NCBI GenBank assembly: GCA_027490755.1
Contig: JAIXXL010000003.1
Span: forward strand, 1-64,000
Length of the DNA: 64,000 nucleotides
DNA from: Betaproteobacteria bacterium
GTDB lineage: Bacteria > Pseudomonadota > Gammaproteobacteria > Burkholderiales > UBA3065
Reading direction: 5' to 3'
Part shown: piece after piece, positions 37,942-45,686 of the stretch
Layout of the letters: each line of letters opens with the position of its first letter
How positions within the stretch are numbered: the stretch's first letter is position 1
Program-made: the position numbers and the translations under genes
The notes under the pieces: model-generated
Seen by the model: only the letters and a program-made list of their open reading frames with translations
Database searches by the model: none
Told to the model about the DNA's origin: nothing

Positions 37942-39435
37942 TTCGAGCGGGCGGTATTGCAGCGCCTCTGCCAGATGCACCACGCCGATGGTGTCGGATG
38001 CGGCGAGGTCGGCGATGGTCCGCGCCACCCTGATGACCCTGTGCGTGGCGCGTGCCGAGAGGCGGTCGCCGGCCATCGCGCGACCCAGCAGGGCCCGCGT
38101 GCCGGCATCCAGCGGCGCATGCGTCTCCAGTGCTGCACCTTGCAAGCATGCGTTCGGCAGCCCCTGCCGTTCCGATTGTGCCTTCGCCGCGGCGTAGGTG
38201 CGCCGGGCTACCGCTGCGCTGCTCTCGCCGGGCGGCGCGCCGAGCAGGTCAGCCTCGCGCGGCACGCCGACGGTGACGTGCAGGTCGATGCGGTCGAGCA
38301 GAGGCCCCGAGATGCGGCCGCGGTAGCGCGCGACCTGCTCCGGTGTGCAGCGGCAGACCCGCGACGGGTGGCCGAGGTTGCCGCAGGGGCAGGGATTCAT
38401 GGCCGCGACCAGCTGGAAGCGTGCCGGGAATACCGCCTGCCGGGCTGCTCGCGAGATGCGCACCTCGCCGGTCTCGAGCGGCTCGCGCAGGGTCTCCAGC
38501 ACGTGCCGCGAGAACTCTGGCAGCTCGTCGAGGAACAGCACGCCGTGGTGCGCCAAAGACACCTCACCCGGCCGTGGCTCGTTGCCGCCGCCGATGAGTG
38601 CCGCTGCAGATGCGGTGTGGTGCGGGGCGCGGAACGGCCGCAGCCCCCAGTGCCGCGGGTCGAATCCGGCGCTGGCGAGCGACTGGATGGTGGCGGATGC
38701 GGCGGCCTCGTCCTCGCCCATGGTCGGCAGAAGCCCGGGCAGGCGTTGCGCCAGCATGCTCTTGCCGGTTCCGGGCGGGCCCTGGAGGAGGATGGAGTGG
38801 CCGCCGGCTGCGGCGATTTCCAAGGCGCGACGCGCCTGGTGCTGCCCCTTGACGTCGCTGAGGCAGGGCCAGGCCGGGGCGGGCGTGCCTGCATGTGTCG
38901 GCGTATCGATGCGGTCCAGTGCATCGCCACCCGCGAGAGATTGCGCAACGCCGAGCAGGTGGTCCGCCGCCCGCACTGCCGCCCCGGCGGCGCGCGAGGC
39001 CTCCTGTGCGCTGGCGCGGGGCAGGATCAGGGCGTGCCCGCTGTCGCGAGCGGCGATGGCCATCGCCAGGCCGCCCCGTACCGGCCGCAATTCGCCAGTG
39101 AGCGCGAGTTCGCCAGCCAGTTCGAGGCCGGCGAGCGCCTCCAGCGGCACCTGACCCGTCGCGGCGAGGATGCCCACCGCGATGGGGAGATCGAAACGCC
39201 CGCCCGATTTGGGCAGGTCTGCCGGTGCAAGGTTGACGGTGATGTGCCGTGCCGGGAATTCGAAGCCACTGCTCTGCAGCGCGGAGCGGACGCGCTCACG
39301 GGACTCGCGCACCTCGGTGTCGGCGAGGCCGACCAGGTTGAAGCCCGGCAGGCCGTTGGCGACATGCACCTCGACCGCGACCTCCACCGCCTGGACGCCC
39401 AGAAGCGCCCGGCTGCGGACGACTGCGATCGACAC
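37882..39435 (-). CDS. comM: YifB/ComM-family Mg-chelatase-like ATPase
   Basis: 517-residue AAA+ protein, a branch-migration helicase for natural transformation in several genera. Lon-like N-terminal domain, Walker A GPPGTGKS, Walker B GVLFLDELPEF, and a C4-type insertion with CPCGNLGHPSRVCRC. GTG 39435 marks the start of homology (SIAVVRSRALLGV). The C terminus runs about 20 residues past the usual end (QYRPLES...), producing the antisense overlap with prmA. Confidence 0.92.
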   Translation of the reverse strand: MSIAVVRSRALLGVQAVEVAVEVHVANGLPGFNLVGLADTEVRESRERVRSALQSSGFEFPARHITVNLAPADLPKSGGRFDLPIAVGILAATGQVPLEALAGLELAGELALTGELRPVRGGLAMAIAARDSGHALILPRASAQEASRAAGAAVRAADHLLGVAQSLAGGDALDRIDTPTHAGTPAPAWPCLSDVKGQHQARRALEIAAAGGHSILLQGPPGTGKSMLAQRLPGLLPTMGEDEAAASATIQSLASAGFDPRHWGLRPFRAPHHTASAAALIGGGNEPRPGEVSLAHHGVLFLDELPEFSRHVLETLREPLETGEVRISRAARQAVFPARFQLVAAMNPCPCGNLGHPSRVCRCTPEQVARYRGRISGPLLDRIDLHVTVGVPREADLLGAPPGESSAAVARRTYAAAKAQSERQGLPNACLQGAALETHAPLDAGTRALLGRAMAGDRLSARATHRVIRVARTIADLAASDTIGVVHLAEALQYRPLESADGLALEADPALVATPHL

Positions 39436-39442
39436 GGTCGGC

Positions 39443-39682
39443 TCAGCGCTTGCCGGCTTCGATCTCGGCGACGCGCGCTTCCAGCGCGTGGACCTGCTCC
39501 AGTGCGCGGTCAAGCAGGCGGCGCTGGGTGTCGAACTCGTCGCGCGGCACCAGTTCGAGACGCTGCAGGCCTGCGTCCAGCAGGGCGCGGACATTGCGCT
39601 CCAGATCCTGGCCGGGTTGGCTGCTGGCCAGTGCGGAGATGCGGGCGCTGATCTGGTCGAGAAACTGCTGCATGGTGCTCAT
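39443..39682 (-). CDS. ubiK: Ubiquinone biosynthesis accessory factor UbiK
   Basis: 79 residues of the BMFP/YqiC family. Entirely helical, with the QQFLDQISARISALA N terminus, the VPRDEFDTQRRLLDRA block and a coiled-coil C terminus. It aids aerobic ubiquinone synthesis with UbiJ. Next to comM on the same strand, 7 bases upstream. Confidence 0.9.
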   Translation of the reverse strand: MSTMQQFLDQISARISALASSQPGQDLERNVRALLDAGLQRLELVPRDEFDTQRRLLDRALEQVHALEARVAEIEAGKR

Positions 39683-40139
39683 TCTTTGTGCCCTTGATGA
39701 CGTTTTGCCCAGTTTAGCAAGTGCCTCTCGGGCAGGCTTCCGCCATCCGACCGATGCGACGGGTTGACCGAGGTTGGTGCATCACGTGCAACAAGATTCC
39801 GTACGCGCCAACTGCCGAACCGGTGCCAGAGGTGTGGCCGATCTGTTGCGCCCGCGCCACAGCCGAAGGCCCGGTCTCGGTCTTTGGCCTCTACAGAACC
39901 CTTCACTTGTCGCGGGTAGTCCTTGATTCACTTATGGTGAAGTCTCGGTGACTGCGTTCTTGGCGGTTCGCAACGCACCGTGATTGTGCGTGTTGACGGG
40001 TGCATGCCCGTTCAGCGCGCACCGAAGGGGTTCTAGCAGTGCCAAAAGGGCCGGAAACGGCCCGTGAGGAGGCTGGCACGATAAGTGCTAGCACGCTGTG
40101 CAGAGGTCTTGGATTGGTCTCAACACGAAAGGACATAAC
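39683..40139. other. 457-base intergenic region before the porin-glnK-amtB unit
   Basis: No coding frame is convincing here. It contains the ubiK upstream region on the left, a perfect GGGCCG/CGGCCC hairpin with a GAAA loop at 40048-40063, and a sigma-54-type promoter at 40074-40089. The middle part (about 39750-39950) shows repeated GTGC/TGCA motifs that could be activator half-sites, but none forms a clear NtrC site. Confidence 0.5.
40074..40089 (+). promoter_or_regulatory. Sigma-54 promoter for porin-glnK-amtB
   Basis: TGGCAC (40074-40079), 5 bases, GTGCT (40085-40089). The key GG and GC pairs are 10 bases apart as in -24/-12 promoters, with one deviation (G for T in TTGC). It lies 51 bases before the porin ATG. 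This fits nitrogen control through RpoN/NtrC. Confidence 0.65.
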
Positions 40140-40943
40140 ATGAAATATGCAATTCCCACTTGCGCGGTAGCGGCCTTGCTGGCGGCTGCACCCGTGCTGG
40201 CTGCTGATGAGCCGGCGAAGGCGGAGACGCCCGCTTGGACGGTCACCAGTAATATCGGCTTGACCAATGCCTACTTCTTCCGGGGCCTGAATTACAGTCG
40301 GGAGCGCCCGGCGGTGCAGGGTGGCTTCGACATTGCGCATTCAAGCGGTTTCTACGCTGGCGTTTGGGGCAGCAACGTCGATACCGACTCGGTCCCCAAC
40401 GCCAATGTCGAGATCGATGTTTACGGTGGCTACGCGCAGGCCATCGGCCCGATCACGGCCGACGTTGGCGTGCTGCAGTTCCTGTTCCCCGGCAGCAAGC
40501 TGCCGACGGGTGCCGACTTTGGCACCGGCGACTCGCGTGGCGCCTCGGCCAACACCACCGAGCTCTACCTGTCGCTGACCTGGCAGATGCTCAACCTCAA
40601 GTACTCGCATGCTGTGACCGACTACTTTGGTGTGCAGAACACGCAGAACTCGGGCTACGTCGAAGCCAACGTCAACTATGAGTTCCTGCCGAGCTGGACG
40701 CTCAACCTGCACTCTGGCTACCAGAACGTGCAGAACGCTGGCGACCTGAGCTTCACAGACTACCGCTTCGGCGTGACGAAGGCCTTCGAGGGCGGCTGGC
40801 AGGTCAGTGCCGCTGGCATCGCCGTCGACGAGAAGACCAAGGGCTTCCTCACCGATTATGGCTGCCTGCGCAACACCAACGGCGGCGTCTGCGAGCCGTA
40901 TGTCGACCTTCACTACCAAGTGATGGTCAAGCGCACCTTCTAA
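40140..40943 (+). CDS. TorF-family outer membrane porin
   Basis: 267 residues with a signal peptide (cleavage near VLAADEPA, residue 21) and a predicted beta-barrel of the Gcw_chp/TorF type: the N-terminal SNIGLTNAYFFRGLNYS strand and the C-terminal aromatic end VKRTF. ATG 40140 has AAAGGA upstream. It comes before glnK and amtB under a sigma-54 promoter, so a nitrogen-compound entry role is likely. Confidence 0.88.
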   Translation: MKYAIPTCAVAALLAAAPVLAADEPAKAETPAWTVTSNIGLTNAYFFRGLNYSRERPAVQGGFDIAHSSGFYAGVWGSNVDTDSVPNANVEIDVYGGYAQAIGPITADVGVLQFLFPGSKLPTGADFGTGDSRGASANTTELYLSLTWQMLNLKYSHAVTDYFGVQNTQNSGYVEANVNYEFLPSWTLNLHSGYQNVQNAGDLSFTDYRFGVTKAFEGGWQVSAAGIAVDEKTKGFLTDYGCLRNTNGGVCEPYVDLHYQVMVKRTF

Positions 40944-40959
40944 GCGCTTCCTGCAGTAA

Positions 40960-41370
<411 letters not shown>

Positions 41371-41380
41371 GGAGACCGCC

Positions 41381-42868
41381 ATGCTGAAGAAACTTCTGCT
41401 TTCGCTGGCCCTGGTCGCCGGCATCGGGCTGGTCTCGCCGACCTTTGCCGAGGACGCGCCCGCCGCCCCCGAGGCCGCCGCTGTTGCCGACGCGGCTGCA
41501 CCCGCAGCCGAGGCGCCTGCCGCTGATGCGGGTGCTGCAGCACCCGCTGCGGCCCCTGTCCCCGACAAGGGCGACACCGCCTTCATGTATGTGGCCGTTT
41601 GCCTCGTCATCCTCATGACCATCCCTGGCCTGGCTCTGTTCTACGGTGGCCTGGTGCGCAGCAAGAACATGCTCTCGGTGCTGATGCAGGTGATGATGAC
41701 TTTCGCGCTGATCAGCGTGCTTTGGGCGGTCTACGGCTACTCGATGACGTTCACGGGCGGGTCTCCGTTCTTTGGCGGGCTCGACAAGCTGTTGCTCGCC
41801 GGGGTCACGCCGGAATCCGCAGGCGCAACGTTCAGCAAGGGCGTCTATATCCCCGAGCTGATGTTCGTCGCCTTCCAGTGCACCTTTGCCGCCATCACGC
41901 CGGCGCTGATCGTCGGCGGTTTCGCCGAACGCATGCGCTTCTCTGCGGTGCTGGTGTTCGTCGTGCTGTGGTTCACCTTCGCCTACATCCCGATGGCCCA
42001 CATGGTCTGGTATTGGGACGGCCCCGACGCGATCACCGACGCCGCTTCGCTGGACGCCGTGACTGCGGCAGCCGGCTGGCTGTGGCAGAAGGGCGCGCTG
42101 GACTTCGCTGGTGGCACGGTGGTGCACATCAACGCCGGTATCGCCGCGCTGGTCGCCGCCTACATGGTCGGCAAGCGTATCGGTTACGGCCGCGAAGCCA
42201 TGCCCCCGCACAACTTGGTCATGACCATGATCGGCGCATCGCTGCTGTGGGTGGGTTGGTTCGGCTTCAACGTCGGCTCGAACCTTGAGGCCAATGGTGT
42301 CGCTGCGCTCGCCTTCGTCAACACCCTGTTCGCCACCGCCGCTGCGGTGCTGGCGTGGACCTTCGTCGAGTACGTGGCACGTGGCACGGTCTCGATGCTG
42401 GGTGCTGCCTCGGGTGCGGTGGCCGGGCTGGTCGCCATCACCCCGGCGTGCGGTTTTGTGGGTGTTGGTGGCGCGCTGGTGATCGGCCTTGCGGCTGGCG
42501 CCATCTGCTACTGGGGCGTGACCGGGCTCAAGCGCATGCTTGGCGCCGACGACGCGCTTGACGTGTTCGGCGTGCACGGCCTGGGCGGCATCGTTGGTGC
42601 CATCCTGACCGGCGTGTTCGCTTCGCCCGACCTCGGCGGAACCGGCATCTGCGACTACGTGGCCAACACCTGCGGCAGCTTCCCGGGCATCGGGCCCCAG
42701 GTCTGGATCCAGGTGCAGGCAATTCTGACCGCGGTGGTGGTCTCCGGTGTGGTGTCCTTCATCGCGCTGAAGCTGATCGACATGACCATCGGACTCCGCG
42801 TCAAGGAAGAGGAAGAGCGCGAAGGCCTCGACACCACCTATCACGGTGAGTCGGCCTACCACTCCTGA
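41381..42868 (+). CDS. amtB: Ammonium transporter
   Basis: 495 residues. Signal-like N terminus followed by an unusual Ala/Pro-rich periplasmic stretch (about residues 24-60). Eleven membrane helices follow with the Amt signature DVFGVHGLGGIVGAILTGVF and the conserved His in pore helices. ATG 41381 has GGAG upstream. It follows glnK and ends in a strong terminator. The neighbouring methylamine genes fit recovery of ammonium or methylammonium. Confidence 0.96.
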   Translation: MLKKLLLSLALVAGIGLVSPTFAEDAPAAPEAAAVADAAAPAAEAPAADAGAAAPAAAPVPDKGDTAFMYVAVCLVILMTIPGLALFYGGLVRSKNMLSVLMQVMMTFALISVLWAVYGYSMTFTGGSPFFGGLDKLLLAGVTPESAGATFSKGVYIPELMFVAFQCTFAAITPALIVGGFAERMRFSAVLVFVVLWFTFAYIPMAHMVWYWDGPDAITDAASLDAVTAAAGWLWQKGALDFAGGTVVHINAGIAALVAAYMVGKRIGYGREAMPPHNLVMTMIGASLLWVGWFGFNVGSNLEANGVAALAFVNTLFATAAAVLAWTFVEYVARGTVSMLGAASGAVAGLVAITPACGFVGVGGALVIGLAAGAICYWGVTGLKRMLGADDALDVFGVHGLGGIVGAILTGVFASPDLGGTGICDYVANTCGSFPGIGPQVWIQVQAILTAVVVSGVVSFIALKLIDMTIGLRVKEEEEREGLDTTYHGESAYHS

Positions 42869-42892
42869 TCGAACAACCCTCCAGTGGGTTTG

Positions 42893-42917
42893 GGGCACCT
42901 CCGGGTGCCCTTTTTTT
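42893..42917 (+). terminator. Terminator of amtB
   Basis: 7-bp perfect stem (42893-42899 with 42904-42910), TCCG loop, then seven T. It ends the porin-glnK-amtB unit and separates it from the convergent GNAT gene. Confidence 0.9.
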
Positions 42918-42938
42918 ATGGCGCGTCGCCGGCGGTGA

Positions 42939-43412
42939 CTAGTCGGCCGAGGGCCGGGCGAGGCTGAGCCGGCGTGCTGCCAGACGCGTCTCCGACCAAC
43001 CCAGGTGACGGTAGAAATCGAGCGCGGGCGGGTTGTCCAGGTCCACCAGCAATTGCGCGCGGGTGGCGCCCCGTCCGGTGGCCCAGGCCAGCACATGGCC
43101 CAGCAGCGCCCGGCCCAGCCCGTGGCCACGCCAGTGCGCAGCCACCACCACATCCTCTATCCAGGCCGACCAGGCGCCCTCCGCGGTGGAGAACACCAGC
43201 TGCCCTGAGCAGACGCCGACCACCGCTCCGGCATCGTCGATGGCGACCGCGACCAGTCCGTTGGGGTTGCCGATGACGCCGGCCAGACCGCGTGCCTGCT
43301 TGTCCGTGTCGGGTGCGAAGTCCTGCTCGATGGTGAAGAGTGCCGCCAGCAGCTGGACCAGTGCCGGGATGTCGCCAGGTGTCGCCGGGCGGATGCGGCT
43401 GCCGGCGCTCAA
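42939..43412 (-). CDS. GNAT-family N-acetyltransferase
   Basis: 157 residues with the GNAT core: IRPATPGDIPALVQLL at the N terminus, the VVVAAHWRGHGLGRALL acetyl-CoA motif (Q/RxxGxG/A) and the FYRHLGW C-terminal motif. Substrate unknown. TTG 43412 overlaps the stop of the regulator gene upstream (TTGA), so it is co-transcribed with it. The link to methylamine may be amine acetylation or may be only positional. Confidence 0.85.
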   Translation of the reverse strand: MSAGSRIRPATPGDIPALVQLLAALFTIEQDFAPDTDKQARGLAGVIGNPNGLVAVAIDDAGAVVGVCSGQLVFSTAEGAWSAWIEDVVVAAHWRGHGLGRALLGHVLAWATGRGATRAQLLVDLDNPPALDFYRHLGWSETRLAARRLSLARPSAD

Positions 43413-44053
43413 CTCGGGTCACCGTTGCCGTACATGATCACCGCGACAAACCGTATCGGCGTCTCCACCAGTACCTCGGGCCCGTGCGGCACATCACCGC
43501 TGAAGGTGAGCGAATCGCCCGGGCCGAGCTCGTGGGTGTCCTTGCCGTGACGGTAGACCATGCGCCCCTGCAGCAGGTGGATGAACTCGGTGCCGGGGTG
43601 CTGGAAGGTGGGGAACACCTCGGATGCGTCGTCGAGGCTGATGAGGAAGGGCTCGAACAGCTTGCGCGGCCCTTGGTCATAGGCGAGCAGGCGGTAGGTG
43701 TGGCCGCGACGGGTACCACGCCGCACCACTTCCATGCCCTCATCAGCCCGCACCAGCTGCGCGTTGCCCTCGATCACGTCGACGTCACGGAACAGCGCCG
43801 ACAGCGACACACCGAGGGCCCGGGCCAGGCGATGCAGGGTGTCCAGGCTGGTTGCCGACTGCCCGTTCTCGATCTTCGACAGCATGCCGCGCGAGATGCC
43901 TGCCAACTCCGAAACGTCGGCTATGGTGAGTCCGTGGGCGAGTCGCTTTTGGCGGAGCGCCGTGCCCAGGCAGCGTTCGAGCGTGTGATCCATCTGGGAA
44001 TCATCGGCGCTTGCTGCTGCGGCTCCCCGTTCGCTGCCCAGATTGTCCGCCAT
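43409..44053 (-). CDS. XRE-cupin transcriptional regulator of the methylamine cluster
   Basis: 214 residues. N-terminal XRE helix-turn-helix (residues about 30-85; LTIADVSELAGISRGMLSKIENGQ), then a RmlC-like cupin domain (about 110-205; FQHPGTEFIHLLQGRM) that would bind a small ligand, as in PuuR-type repressors. It is divergent from mgdABCD with about 120 bases between, where a perfect palindrome overlaps the predicted transcription start. It probably represses the N-methylglutamate operon and responds to a pathway metabolite. Confidence 0.85.
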   Translation of the reverse strand: MADNLGSERGAAAASADDSQMDHTLERCLGTALRQKRLAHGLTIADVSELAGISRGMLSKIENGQSATSLDTLHRLARALGVSLSALFRDVDVIEGNAQLVRADEGMEVVRRGTRRGHTYRLLAYDQGPRKLFEPFLISLDDASEVFPTFQHPGTEFIHLLQGRMVYRHGKDTHELGPGDSLTFSGDVPHGPEVLVETPIRFVAVIMYGNGDPS

Positions 44054-44074
44054 GATTCATCCTGTGAAAAATTG

Positions 44075-44103
44075 TTGACCCAGACGTCCGGCTCATCTAT
44101 AAG
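44075..44103 (+). promoter_or_regulatory. Sigma-70 promoter of the N-methylglutamate operon
   Basis: -35 TTGACC at 44075-44080, 17-base spacer, -10 TATAAG at 44098-44103: a near-consensus promoter. Transcription would start about 44110, inside the palindrome at 44109-44129. This is one of the strongest-looking promoters in the window. Confidence 0.75.
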
Positions 44104-44108
44104 AATAA

Positions 44109-44129
44109 TTGTTTCTCTGCAAGAAACAA
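44109..44129. promoter_or_regulatory. Perfect palindromic operator
   Basis: TTGTTTCT (44109-44116), CTGCA spacer, AGAAACAA (44122-44129): an 8-bp perfect inverted repeat overlapping the predicted start of transcription. A further half-like TGTTTC lies at 44136-44141. The adjacent XRE-cupin regulator is the natural candidate binder, acting as a repressor at this position. Confidence 0.7.
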
Positions 44130-44175
44130 CTAACCTGTTTCGAAGACCCCTCAATTCTCAGGCAGAACAGCTGAC

Positions 44176-45417
44176 ATGCCCTGGCGACTTCTTCGTTTTG
44201 GTTTGAGCCGCAAGCACCCGGAGCCGAGGATGTTCACGGCACCGACGGAGCTCAAGTCGGCCTATGACGTGGTCATCATCGGCGCGGGGGGGCATGGCCT
44301 CGCCGCTGCTTACTATCTGGCGCGCGAGCATGGCATCACCAACGTCGCGGTGCTGGAAAAAGGCTACATCGGCGGCGGCAACACCGGCCGCAACACCACG
44401 ATCATCCGTTCCAACTACCTGACCCCCGAGGGCGTGAAGTTCTATGACGCCTCGGTGCATCTGTGGCAGGACCTGAGCGAGGACTTCGACCTCAACCTGT
44501 TCTACTCGACGCGCGGCCACTTCACCTTGGCGCACACCGATTCGGCGGTGCGGACCATGCGCTGGCGGGCCGAGGTGAACAAGCACTACGGCGTCGAGTC
44601 CGAACTGGTGGGCCCCGACTTCATCAAGCGCTCGTGCCCGAGCATCGACATCAGCTGCAACGGCCACGCGCCGATCCTGGGTGCCCTGTACCACGCGCCC
44701 GGCTCCATCGCCCGCCACGATGCGGTGGCCTGGGGCTACGGCCGCGGTGCCTGCCAGCGCGGCGTCGAGATCCACCAGCAGACCGCCGTGACTGGCATCG
44801 AGGTGAAGGGCGGCAAGGTGGTCGGGGTGCAGACCAGTCGCGGCCATATCGCCACCAACAAGGTGCTGTGCGCGGTCGCCGGCTCGACCCCGCGCCTGAC
44901 CGACATGGTCGGCATCCAGACGCCGATCTACATCCACCCGCTGCAGGCGATGGTGAGCGAGCCGATGAAGCCGTGGCTGGACCACATCTTCGTCTCCGGC
45001 AGCCTGCACATCTACATCAGCCAGAGCGCACGCGGCGAGCTGGTGATGGGCGCCTCGCTCGACCCCTACGAACTGCACTCGACCCGCTCGACGCTCGACT
45101 TCACAGAGGGCCTGTCGGCGCACATGCTCGACATGTTCCCATTCCTGTCGAACGTCAAGGTCAACCGGCAGTGGGGCGGCATGTCCGACATGACGCCGGA
45201 CTTCGCACCGATCATGGGCAAGACCCCTGTCGAGGGCTTCTACCTAGACTCCGGGTGGGGTACCTGGGGCTTCAAGGCGACCCCGGTCTGCGGCAAGACC
45301 ATGGCCTGGACCGTCGCCAACGACTCGCCGCACGAACTGATCACCGGCTTTTCCCTGGACCGCTTCCGCAACTACTCGCTGACCGGCGAGAAGGGCGCGG
45401 CGAGCGTCGGGCACTGA
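44176..45417 (+). CDS. mgdA: N-methylglutamate dehydrogenase subunit A (sarcosine-oxidase-beta-like)
   Basis: 413-residue flavoprotein of the heterotetrameric sarcosine oxidase beta group. N-terminal segment MPWRLLRFGLSRKHPEP as in SoxB, dinucleotide loop VVIIGAGGHGLAAAYYLA, then the GNTGRNTTIIRSNYL block and C-terminal GWGTWGFKATPVCGKTMA. It oxidises N-methylglutamate, with electrons passing through the complex. First gene of an eight-gene run (mgdABCD-gmaS-mgsABC). Assignment rests on this gene order, since sequence alone would allow sarcosine oxidase. Confidence 0.9.
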   Translation: MPWRLLRFGLSRKHPEPRMFTAPTELKSAYDVVIIGAGGHGLAAAYYLAREHGITNVAVLEKGYIGGGNTGRNTTIIRSNYLTPEGVKFYDASVHLWQDLSEDFDLNLFYSTRGHFTLAHTDSAVRTMRWRAEVNKHYGVESELVGPDFIKRSCPSIDISCNGHAPILGALYHAPGSIARHDAVAWGYGRGACQRGVEIHQQTAVTGIEVKGGKVVGVQTSRGHIATNKVLCAVAGSTPRLTDMVGIQTPIYIHPLQAMVSEPMKPWLDHIFVSGSLHIYISQSARGELVMGASLDPYELHSTRSTLDFTEGLSAHMLDMFPFLSNVKVNRQWGGMSDMTPDFAPIMGKTPVEGFYLDSGWGTWGFKATPVCGKTMAWTVANDSPHELITGFSLDRFRNYSLTGEKGAASVGH

Positions 45418-45428
45418 GGGGGCGCGCG

Positions 45429-45686
45429 ATGAAACTGCTGACCTGTCCCGTCAACGGCGCCCGCCCGGTGTCCGAATTCACCTACTGGGGCGAGATCCGG
45501 CCGGCGCCGGATGCCAACGCCTGTACTGACCATGAATGGGCCGACTACGTGTTCAACCGCAACGGCGCACCCGGCGTGAAGCGCGAGTGGTGGTGCCATA
45601 CCCCCTCCAACACCTGGTTCATCGCCGAACGCGATACCGAAAAGGACCGCGTGATGCGAACCTGGTTGCCCGGGAGTGAAGCATGA
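45429..45686 (+). CDS. mgdB: N-methylglutamate dehydrogenase subunit B (SoxD-like)
   Basis: 85 residues. Contains the zinc-binding-type pattern of sarcosine oxidase delta: LTCPVNGARPVSEFTYWGE and WWCHTPSNTWF, with Cys near residues 6 and 56. It helps hold the tetramer together. ATG 45429 is the natural start and the stop overlaps mgdC (ATGA). Confidence 0.88.
   Translation: MKLLTCPVNGARPVSEFTYWGEIRPAPDANACTDHEWADYVFNRNGAPGVKREWWCHTPSNTWFIAERDTEKDRVMRTWLPGSEA

Noticed and set aside
39774..39794. GGTGCA/TGCAAC motifs as an NtrC site
   Set aside because: The halves are not in the inverted orientation of known NtrC sites (TGCACC-GGTGCA), so the match is too weak.
39721..39951. 76-residue + strand open frame in the intergenic region before the porin
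   Set aside because: No ribosome site, no motif, unlikely composition; more likely non-coding regulatory DNA.
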